DNA from: Gammaproteobacteria bacterium UBA5109
GTDB lineage: Bacteria; Pseudomonadota; Gammaproteobacteria; Pseudomonadales; Pseudohongiellaceae
DNA length: 64,000 nucleotides
Assembly: GCA_002414385.1 (NCBI GenBank)
Contig: DHZH01000003.1
Coordinates: forward strand, 76,530-140,529
Direction of reading: 5' to 3'
Made by a program: the position numbers and the translations under genes. The notes below the pieces were generated by a model, which was not told where the DNA came from, did not search any database, and saw nothing but the letters and a program-made list of their open reading frames with translations. Each line of letters opens with the position of its first letter. The first letter of the stretch is position 1. Below, one piece after another: positions 17,512-25,600 of this stretch.

Positions 17512-18037
17512 ACAACACTGGTTTTTTACAACACCGGTTTTACTGGCAACTTCCCTGCTGATCGTTTTACTTGACCGATTGACAAAATACCTTTGTGACA
17601 CCTTTCTGACTTATGGTCAACCACGGACTGTATTTGAAGGCTTTGATCTCCTGCTGGCCTATAACAGCGGAGCAGCATTCAGTTTTCTCAGTGATGCCGG
17701 GGGCTGGCAGCGCTGGTTCCTTACCGGGCTTTCCATGATTGTCAGTATGTTGATTCTGTTCTGGCTGGTGCGCCTGTCCAAACGGGAAAGACTGCTGGCC
17801 CTGTCTTTGTGCCTGATACTTGGTGGTGCCCTGGGCAACCTGTATGACAGAATTTTTTATGGCTATGTCATCGACTTCATCAGCGTTTATTATCAGCAAT
17901 ACCGCTTTGCGACTTTTAATATTGCTGACTCGGCGGTTAGTGTCGGTGCCGGCCTGATGATTCTGGAAGTCATTCTGGGCAAGCCGGAGCAGGATGAGAA
18001 AATACCCCGGGACACCAGGGAGTCGGACAAGGTCTAG
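17489..18037 (+). CDS. lspA: Lipoprotein signal peptidase
   Basis: An inner-membrane aspartyl protease that removes signal peptides from prolipoproteins. It has 182 residues and four hydrophobic segments. The catalytic pair is in GGALGNLYDR (Asp120) and FNIADSAV (Asp147). DRLTKY and NSGAAFSFL are also conserved. The ATG at 17489 was chosen; a TTG four codons earlier is possible. Either start lies inside ribF (overlap about 23 bp), implying coupled translation. It is followed 2 bp later by fkpB. Confidence 0.95.
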   Translation: MTLPNSHKQHWFFTTPVLLATSLLIVLLDRLTKYLCDTFLTYGQPRTVFEGFDLLLAYNSGAAFSFLSDAGGWQRWFLTGLSMIVSMLILFWLVRLSKRERLLALSLCLILGGALGNLYDRIFYGYVIDFISVYYQQYRFATFNIADSAVSVGAGLMILEVILGKPEQDEKIPRDTRESDKV

Positions 18038-18039
18038 CC

Positions 18040-18579
18040 ATGAACAATAAACGCCCGGAAGTGGAAGTCCTGAACCTTATAAACCTGGATGAACTGGAAG
18101 ACGACAGACCAGAGTCCAGTTCCGACTATGCTCACGATGAAATCGGCCCGGGCAGGGAAGTCACCCTGCATTTTGCCCTGACACTGGCAGATGATCCGCA
18201 ACAGCTGATCGACAGTAATTTTGACCGGGACCCGGTAAGCTTCGAAGTCGGCGACGGTAATTTGCTGGCCGGATTTGAGCGGGTCCTGTTTGGCCTGAAG
18301 GCAGGGGCAGAACAGGAGTTTTTGATTCCAGCCAGGAATGCTTTTGGCGAACGCAATTCTGACAATATCCAGCGTTACCCGCGTTACCAGTTTCCTGCTG
18401 ACCTGCTTATGGAAAAAGGCCTGATGATCAATTTTGCTGATGCGGCCGGTAATGAGCAGGCGGGCATCATCCATGGTTTTGATGCAGACAATGTCGACGT
18501 GGACTTCAACCACCCGCTTGCCGGCCGTGATATCCTGTTTCGGGTAGCAATTAAGGAAGTCAGCCCGCTTTTTGAGTAA
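18040..18579 (+). CDS. fkpB: FKBP-type peptidyl-prolyl isomerase, FkpB/SlpA
   Basis: A 179-residue cytoplasmic SlyD-like prolyl isomerase. The FKBP part (about residues 38-175) contains VTLHFALTL, DRDPVSFEVGDGNLLAGFERVL, GLKAGAEQEF and an inserted flap domain. VDVDFNHPLAGRDILFRV is the family signature. An extra ~35-residue acidic N-terminus precedes it. lspA-fkpB-ispH is the conserved order. Confidence 0.92.
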   Translation: MNNKRPEVEVLNLINLDELEDDRPESSSDYAHDEIGPGREVTLHFALTLADDPQQLIDSNFDRDPVSFEVGDGNLLAGFERVLFGLKAGAEQEFLIPARNAFGERNSDNIQRYPRYQFPADLLMEKGLMINFADAAGNEQAGIIHGFDADNVDVDFNHPLAGRDILFRVAIKEVSPLFE

Positions 18580-18588
18580 AATAGTCCT

Positions 18589-19560
18589 ATGGATGCCCAG
18601 ACCCAACGCGAAATAAAACTGGCAAACCCACGCGGTTTCTGTGCCGGCGTGGACCGTGCCATTGATATCGTAAACCGTGCACTGGATATTTTCGGCGCCC
18701 CGATCTATGTGCGGCATGAAGTGGTGCACAACAAATTTGTGGTTGAAAGACTGCGCCTGCGTGGTGCGATATTTGTGGATGAGTTATCAGATGTGCCACT
18801 GGCGCAAAACGGCGAACAGCCGATCGTAATTTTCTCGGCCCACGGGGTCTCCCGGGCAGTCAAGGATGAAGCGGAAACACTTGGCGTGCGAGTGTTTGAT
18901 GCAACCTGTCCGCTGGTGACCAAGGTGCATATGGAAGTCATGCGCTACAGCCGCAAGGGGCAGGAGTGCATTCTCATCGGGCATGCCTTTCACCCGGAAG
19001 TGGAGGGGACCATGGGTCAGTATGATGACAGTGCCGGCGGGCGCATTTATCTGGTCGAGTCCCGGGAAGATGTATCCCGCTTGCAGGTAAAAAATCCTGA
19101 TGAACTGGCCTATGTCACGCAGACCACCCTTTCCATGGATGATACTTCGCTGATCATTGATGCCCTGCAGGAGCGCTTTCCCAATATTCACGGACCACGC
19201 AAGAAAGATATCTGCTATGCCACACAGAACCGCCAGGATGCGGTGAAACAACTGGCACTGGAGTGTGATCTGGTACTGGTCGTGGGGTCACCCAACTCTT
19301 CCAATTCCAATCGCCTGAAAGAACTGGCCGAGCGCACAGGCAGCGAAGCCTACCTGATTGACAGTGCTGATGAAGTCCATGACAGCTGGATTCAGGGGAA
19401 ATTCAGAATTGGCATTACAGCTGGAGCTTCTGCCCCGGAAGTCCTGGTGCAGGAAGTGGTACAGCGCATTCAGGAGCTGGGTGGCGGACAACTGAGGGAA
19501 ATGGGTGGCGCCGCAGAAAACATCACTTTTTCCATGCCCAGAGACCTGCGTATCAACTAA
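18589..19560 (+). CDS. ispH: 4-hydroxy-3-methylbut-2-enyl diphosphate reductase
   Basis: The last enzyme of the MEP isoprenoid pathway, producing IPP and DMAPP. The three cysteines that hold the [4Fe-4S] cluster are present: Cys18 in RGFCAGVDRA, Cys107 in DATCPLV and Cys209 in DICYATQNRQ. EVVHN and SAHGVS are also conserved. The length is 323 residues. It is the last gene of the murJ-ispH run and lies 275 bp upstream of the pilus operon, as in Pseudomonas. Confidence 0.97.
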   Translation: MDAQTQREIKLANPRGFCAGVDRAIDIVNRALDIFGAPIYVRHEVVHNKFVVERLRLRGAIFVDELSDVPLAQNGEQPIVIFSAHGVSRAVKDEAETLGVRVFDATCPLVTKVHMEVMRYSRKGQECILIGHAFHPEVEGTMGQYDDSAGGRIYLVESREDVSRLQVKNPDELAYVTQTTLSMDDTSLIIDALQERFPNIHGPRKKDICYATQNRQDAVKQLALECDLVLVVGSPNSSNSNRLKELAERTGSEAYLIDSADEVHDSWIQGKFRIGITAGASAPEVLVQEVVQRIQELGGGQLREMGGAAENITFSMPRDLRIN

Positions 19561-19835
19561 GGTCACTCAGACGGGTGATTCTGCCTGCAGGCAAGCCAAA
19601 AAGCGTGAATTGATTCGCATTTTGTTCATCCTTGAAGCGTAGACACAGCGCTTTTCCAAATAAATCACATTATTTCGCTGCGAATAGGCTACTCTCAGGC
19701 TTCCAACAGGCCTAAAAACCTTTAGAATATTAAGGGTTTATACAGAAAAGGCGGCATAATACTCAATCTTGGCAGATCTTGCCGTCGGGCTTGAAGCAGC
19801 TGGTCTGTAATAATGCAGTTAGAGCAGAGTAAGAA

Positions 19836-20450
19836 ATGAAGCTTATGAAGATGTCCGGTAATTCACAGCAGGGTTATACCATGATGGAAATCCTCATGGT
19901 GATTGCTGTGGCTGCGATTCTGGTAGCCGTTGCCGTTCCAAGCCTGGAAGATACAGTCAGCCGTAATGCACGTGACAGTATTCAACTGGATCTGATGTCT
20001 TCATTGGCCCTGGCCCGCAGCCAGGCTGTGACCCTGTCGGCCACTGTTTCAGTCTGCCACAGCAGTAATCAGGCAACCTGTTCCAATACCACGGGTTCGG
20101 ACTGGAATCAGGGCTGGCTGGTATTTTCAGACTTCGATGCCGACGGCGTGGTTGACAGCGGCGATGGTGACGAAATATTACGCATCAATGTTCCCGGCAG
20201 CGACATTGTGACGATTGAACTGATGAACAGTTCCAACGGAACCATCAGCAATGAAATGGTGCAGTTTGATGATGATGGATTTCTTGCCAATTCTATCGGT
20301 GGTGCCTATTTCAAGTTTTGCGGTTCCGACAATATTGCAGCCAATGCCCGGGCCCTGTGGATAGCAAATACAGGCAGGGCCTCACAGTCGATCGTTGATG
20401 CTGACGGTGTGCATGATGACCTGGGTGGAGATGATCTGGTGTGTCCATGA
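19836..20450 (+). CDS. fimU: Type IV pilus minor pilin FimU/FimT family
   Basis: A GspH/FimT-type minor pilin. The prepilin peptidase site is QQG|YTMME (cleavage after Gly13, Glu at mature +5), followed by the hydrophobic helix ILMVIAVAAILVAVAVP. The C-terminal domain has paired cysteines and an acidic FSDFDADGVVDSGDGDE loop that could bind calcium. It is the first gene of a six-gene minor pilin operon. The 275-bp gap upstream must carry the promoter, but no clear sigma-70 or sigma-54 site was found. Confidence 0.88.
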   Translation: MKLMKMSGNSQQGYTMMEILMVIAVAAILVAVAVPSLEDTVSRNARDSIQLDLMSSLALARSQAVTLSATVSVCHSSNQATCSNTTGSDWNQGWLVFSDFDADGVVDSGDGDEILRINVPGSDIVTIELMNSSNGTISNEMVQFDDDGFLANSIGGAYFKFCGSDNIAANARALWIANTGRASQSIVDADGVHDDLGGDDLVCP

Positions 20451-20959
20451 TGAAACGACAGATAAAAACCAAAGCCAAAGTACAGGGTTTTTCCCTGATA
20501 GAAGTATTGATTTCACTGAGCATTCTGGCTGCTGGCCTGTTGGGCATGACGGCTCTGCAGAATGAAGCTCTGCAGTTTAATCAGGCTGCCTTCACCGATT
20601 CCCAGGCCCAGTTTCTGATCAATGACATGGTCGAACGTATCCGTGCCAACAGCGGCAGTAATCTTTATGCCATAAACTATACTGAAGATACGCCGACAGC
20701 ATCAGTGGATTGTGCTACTGAAACCTGCACCAGTGCCGAAATGGCTGTCTGGGACCTTGCCCAGTGGCGCGGCATGATTGAATCGACCTTTGCCGATGAT
20801 GGCGTGACATACCTCCCGGGCGGAGAAAGCCAGATTCTGTTTAATAACACGAACCAGACCTACATTATTTCAGTCCGCTATGACTGGAGTCAGCTTGGCG
20901 AGGCAGAGTTGAATAATGACGGCAAGCGAACGATTTCTGTCACCACGAGGATTCAGTGA
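20447..20959 (+). CDS. pilV: Type IV pilus minor pilin PilV
   Basis: A 170-residue minor pilin with cleavage site QG|FSLIEV and the PilV pattern LISLSILAAGLLGMTALQNEALQ. A region of ADxMVERIRANSG type (INDMVERIRANSG) is typical of PilV. Two candidate ATGs (20447 and 20450) overlap the fimU stop in an ATGATGA arrangement, so translation is coupled. It overlaps the next gene's start by one base. Confidence 0.88.
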   Translation: MMKRQIKTKAKVQGFSLIEVLISLSILAAGLLGMTALQNEALQFNQAAFTDSQAQFLINDMVERIRANSGSNLYAINYTEDTPTASVDCATETCTSAEMAVWDLAQWRGMIESTFADDGVTYLPGGESQILFNNTNQTYIISVRYDWSQLGEAELNNDGKRTISVTTRIQ

Positions 20960-22080
20960 TGCAAAACCCTGGCTTTGGAAAAATTCTGAAAAGTGCCGGT
21001 TTTACCTTACTGGAGCTTCTGATTGCCATGGCCATGGGCGTGGTGGTCATGAGCGGCGTGGTCTCCGTCCTGGTGGTCAGTAAAAGTAACTATATTACCG
21101 AACGGGAACTGGCGACCCTGCAGGAAAATGCCCGCTTTGCCCTGAAATACATGACCGAAGAAATTCAGATGGCTGGCTACAATGGCTGTAATTCGAATCC
21201 CCTGAATGTAGCCAATTCAATCGATATCGATGCCGGTGAAGAATGGTATCTCAGTGGCGTAGGACTGGAAGGCTATGAAGAATTTAGCAATGAAACGGAT
21301 CGGGCCGGTTTCCCGGATACCTATGAAGATGCCGCTTCCTATTACAGTGATTCCATTGTAATTCGACGCGGAGAACAGTCAGGCTTGAGGATTGCTCCTG
21401 GGCCTCCCTATCACAACCCCAATTCAGCCAATATTCCCTTGAATGGCGCCCACGACATCAAGCCGGGAACCATCATGGTTATTTCCTCTGCGGACTGCCA
21501 GCAGGTAGGCATGTTTGTTATGAGCGGGCCAACCAACAACAGCAATAATGCTACCAACATGGTGCACAACACCGGTGGCGGCGCTGACCCTGGTAATTGT
21601 ACGAAAAGCCTGGGGGGCAACTTTGACTGTTCAGATACCAGTGGCGCAGCAAACTCGACCTATGCACCGGGTTCTTCCCTGATGCGCATGACCAGCAAGG
21701 GTTTCTATATCGGCACCTCTGCAGTTGGCAATGACATTCCAGCCCTGTTTCAGGTTGCACTGGGCTTTGATGATGACGACGATGAAATTACCCTGACGGC
21801 GCAGGAACTGGTGCAAGGCATTGAACATATGCAGTTCAGCTATGGTGTAGACCTGGTCGGTGATGACGGTCTGGCTGACCAGTACATTGATGCTGATGAT
21901 GCAGCAATGGACTGGGATGCAGTTGTCAGTGTCCGCCTGAACATGCGCATGCGCTCAGTCTACCCTGTCTACAATGTAGACACTCCCTATGATGAATTTA
22001 TGGGAATAGATGATACAGACGGCTCGGACCGTTTTATGCGGCAACTGGTCGGCACAACAATACAGATTCGCAACCGGTAA
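20959..22080 (+). CDS. pilW: Type IV pilus minor pilin PilW
   Basis: A 373-residue minor pilin, the GspJ-like priming component. The prepilin site is SAG|FTLLELLIAMAMG (Glu at +5), followed by the PilW signature LATLQENARFALKYMTEEIQMAGYNGC. The C-terminal part contains an acidic DDDDDEITL stretch. The ATG at 20959 overlaps the pilV stop (TGATG). Together with FimU, PilV, PilX and PilY1 it should form the pilus tip complex. Confidence 0.88.
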   Translation: MQNPGFGKILKSAGFTLLELLIAMAMGVVVMSGVVSVLVVSKSNYITERELATLQENARFALKYMTEEIQMAGYNGCNSNPLNVANSIDIDAGEEWYLSGVGLEGYEEFSNETDRAGFPDTYEDAASYYSDSIVIRRGEQSGLRIAPGPPYHNPNSANIPLNGAHDIKPGTIMVISSADCQQVGMFVMSGPTNNSNNATNMVHNTGGGADPGNCTKSLGGNFDCSDTSGAANSTYAPGSSLMRMTSKGFYIGTSAVGNDIPALFQVALGFDDDDDEITLTAQELVQGIEHMQFSYGVDLVGDDGLADQYIDADDAAMDWDAVVSVRLNMRMRSVYPVYNVDTPYDEFMGIDDTDGSDRFMRQLVGTTIQIRNR

Positions 22081-22084
22081 CACT

Positions 22085-22672
22085 ATGTCTATGAAACATT
22101 TCAGACTGATTCGACAACAAAGCGGCGCCTTGCTGGTGATCACCCTGATCATGCTGGTGGTGATCAGCATGCTGGGCATGTCGACCATGGGCACAACCGG
22201 CATGGAAATGCAGATGGCCAATAACAGCCGAGATCAGCAGGCTTCATTTGAAGCGGCGGAATACACCCTGTCCTGGGTAGAGAATAATATCCAGCAGACA
22301 AGCTTCACCAATGCCAACCTGACCAATTCCAGCTGTGGGGCGATCTGTTTTGATGATACTTGCAGTGGAGGCTACTGTTTTCGCGGGGATGATGCCGATG
22401 CCTGGAACCAGTGCGAGGTCGATGATTCGGCTCCGGACCCCTATACCGACCCCGATATCTGGAATGACAGCGGATTTCACCGTACGGTGACCGTTCCCAA
22501 TACCAGTATTACGGCAAAATACATCATCGAATTTCGCTGTTACACCGCACTGGATCCGACTCTTCAGATGGATGTGACTAACTTCACACGAGTCTACCGT
22601 ATTACCGCCTATACTGTTGGCGAAGCTGGTAGAGCACGAACCATGCTGCGCTCAATGATGAAGGAACTTTAA
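22085..22672 (+). CDS. pilX: Type IV pilus assembly protein PilX
   Basis: A 195-residue PilX-family minor pilin. The N-terminus matches the PilX_N pattern: RQQSG|ALLVITLIMLVVISMLG, then MEMQMANNSRDQQASFEAAEYTL. It lacks the usual Glu at mature position +5, which is normal for this family and for GspK. The chosen ATG lies 4 bp after the pilW stop. A reading frame extending 25 codons upstream into pilW was rejected because the extra residues are not pilin-like. Confidence 0.87.
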   Translation: MSMKHFRLIRQQSGALLVITLIMLVVISMLGMSTMGTTGMEMQMANNSRDQQASFEAAEYTLSWVENNIQQTSFTNANLTNSSCGAICFDDTCSGGYCFRGDDADAWNQCEVDDSAPDPYTDPDIWNDSGFHRTVTVPNTSITAKYIIEFRCYTALDPTLQMDVTNFTRVYRITAYTVGEAGRARTMLRSMMKEL

Positions 22673-22698
22673 GCCTCTTGTTTAAGAGGGTGGGAGCT

Positions 22699-25600
22699 AT
22701 GTTTAAACATTCAGTTAAAAGATTGCCGCTTTATATCGCTTTAGGTCTCGGCCTGGGTGCCGGACAAGTGCTGGCGCAAAGTTCGACTGACTTTGCTGCG
22801 CAGCCGCCACTGATTTCTGAAAGTGCCTCGCCCAATGTCATGCTGGTGATGTCCAAGGATCACGAGCTGACCAAAAAAGCCTATTCTGATTACAGTGATC
22901 TTGATGGTGATGGCATCATCGATGACAGCTATAACGATAATTTCACCTACACCGGTTATTTCGATTCGAACTTCTGTTACAGCTATAACGGTGGCTCCAA
23001 TCGTTACGAACCAGCTGCAGATATAAGTGGCAGTATTGCTACTGACGGCCATGACTGCAGTGCAGTCAGCGGTGACTGGAGTGGTAATTTCATGAACTGG
23101 GCCACCATGACCCGTATGGATATAGTCCGCAGCGTTCTGTTTGGTGGCTTTCGTGATATAGATACAGCAACCAGTGGTGCGACCGATGGTGTCACCGTAC
23201 TGGAACGGGCTTTTATTCCCGAAGATGCCCACGCCTTTGTCAAAGTGTACACCGGCGATCCGGAAAAATTCACGCCCTATAATGGCACCAGCTCAGTCAG
23301 TTTTTGTAATATGACGCGGGACAGCTATGCCAATGACCCGCTGATCCGGGTGGCCTTTGAAGAATGGCCAATCTGGGCATCTTCGGAAAGGGTTCAGTGT
23401 CACTATCGGGATGAGCGGGACAGTGGTCTGGATAACCAGCCGACCACCAGCACGGGACATCGCCCGAGTACCTATGAATACAGCATCCGTGTGCAGGTCT
23501 GTGAAGCCGGGGTGGACAGTGATAGCAGACGCTGTAAAGCCTATACCGATGGTTCAAGCAGTGATGTTACCTACAAACCGGTAGGTCTGTTACAGCAGTA
23601 TGGTGATAACGCCAGCATGAATTTTGGCCTGATTACCGGTTCCTATGAGGAAAAAATTTCCGGCGGTGTTTTGCGCAAGGATATCCTGCCACTGACTGGA
23701 AATGCAGACAGTAATGATGACGAAATTGACCTGGATAACGGCACTTTTATCAACCAGGGTGCCACTGATGGCGGCATAATCAATACCATCAGCCGGCTGG
23801 AGCTGATTGAATGGAACTATAGTTCAGAAACCTATGATGACTGCAGTACCTGGGGCATTACCAAGAATACCTTCCTGACTTCGACTTCCTCTAACCGCCA
23901 GTGTACCAACTGGGGTAATCCGCTATCTGAAATCTATCTGGAAGCCCTGCGTTACTTTACCGGGGATGAAGTCAGTGGCGGGGCGGCATCGCCAACGACA
24001 GATTTTAATGCCGATGATTCTTCCTACGTGCCTTCCCTGCCACAACTTGGTTGGAATGATCCCTTAAGTGCTGCCAATGCCTGTGCCACATGCTCCATCA
24101 TTGTCCTGTCGACTGGCCTGAATTCATTCGATACCAATGAGCTGGGTGAAGTAACGGATATCTGGGATGATGCCGGCAGTTCTCGCCTGTCACTGGCTGC
24201 CCTTGATCAGCTGGTGGATGATGTCGGCGACCTGGAAGGGATCACCAATGGTAGCTACCTGATTGGTAACAACGGCAGTAATACAGACGAGAAGTGTACT
24301 GCCAAAACCATTACCTCTCTTTCTGATGTCGAGGGCATCTGTCCGGAAATTCCGGCACTGGAAGGCGGCTTTGATATTGCCGGCCTGGCTTTTCATGCCA
24401 GTATGAATGACCTGCGTGATGACTTTGAGGGAATCCAGAATGTAAACACCTATTCCGTTGCTCTGGCCGAAAACCTGCCCAGTTTTGAAATTGACGTTAA
24501 CGGCAAAAATGTCCGCTTTGTGCCGACCTGCGAAGCCAATACCAACGGCAGCCAGAAACTGGACGAAGGCGGCTGGACCAACTGCAGCTTTTTGAATGTC
24601 ACTGTGGAATATCAGGATGCATTCGGCGGCAGCGCCTATATTTCCTGGGAAGACTCCATGTGGGGTTCCGATTTTGATATGGACGGCATCTCCCGTATTG
24701 AATGGTGTATTGGTGACGATACGGGTCTGTGCCCCGGCGAGGTTGATAATGCCGCCTATGGTTCCGGTTATTCCTATTCCGATTTTGACTGGGAAACCAG
24801 TGGCATCACAGATGACACACTCCAGATTCGCACCTCCGGCGTACTGACTGCTGCCGGTTTTGCCCTGCGCTTTGGCTATACCCTGAGCGGTGTGCAGGAT
24901 GGCAGCAATGTCAGCCTGATTACCAATACGCCAAATTCGGCAATGGATAGTGGTTCTACGACCAGTGGGGGAAAATATATTGCCCGTGGCACCCTGGGCA
25001 ACGGAGCCCAGACTTTCCTGCTGGTACAGGGGGGCTACCAGATCAGACGTCTGGTCAGCGATTCAGGCAACCGGATTATCTACCATGAACCGGCTGTCTA
25101 TACCGCAACTGACTCAGTCACTACCGGTGAATTGCTGGAAAATCCGCTCTGGTATACCGCCAAGTACGGCAGTTTTAATGATGTCGACGGCGATGGTACG
25201 CCTTTGTATAACGGTAGCAGCGCCGATACCCGCGAATGGGATACCCGTGACACACTGGGCAATGAAGGTGCTGACGGTATTCCGGATAACTTTTATCCGG
25301 TCAAGGACCCAAGTGAACTGATCAGTAGTCTGGGACGAATATTTGAAGATCTCTCCGAGCGGATTTCATCCGGTACAGCAGCGGCAGTTGTTACCAACTC
25401 CAGTTCCGGCCTCGGTGCGGTCTATCAGGCCTATTATCATCCGCAATATTCCGATGATGACAACAATACCATTACCTGGGGCGGGGTACTGCATTCGATC
25501 TTTATTGATGAGTCCGGTCGATTCCGGGAAGATAATGGCGTCAAAGGGCAGCTGGAAGATACGGATACCGATTATGTCGTGGATATCTTTTTTGATGAAA

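Noticed and set aside
18034..18729. Long minus-strand reading frame (231 codons) opposite fkpB and ispH
   Set aside because: It has no family resemblance and lies opposite two well-conserved genes; it is a shadow frame.
19769..19783. Sigma-54 promoter (TTGGCA...TTGC) upstream of fimU
   Set aside because: The spacing between GG and GC is 8 bases rather than 10, so it does not fit a -24/-12 promoter.
22085..22672. PilX lacking Glu at +5 as a defect
   Set aside because: The PilX/GspK families normally lack it, so it is not unusual.
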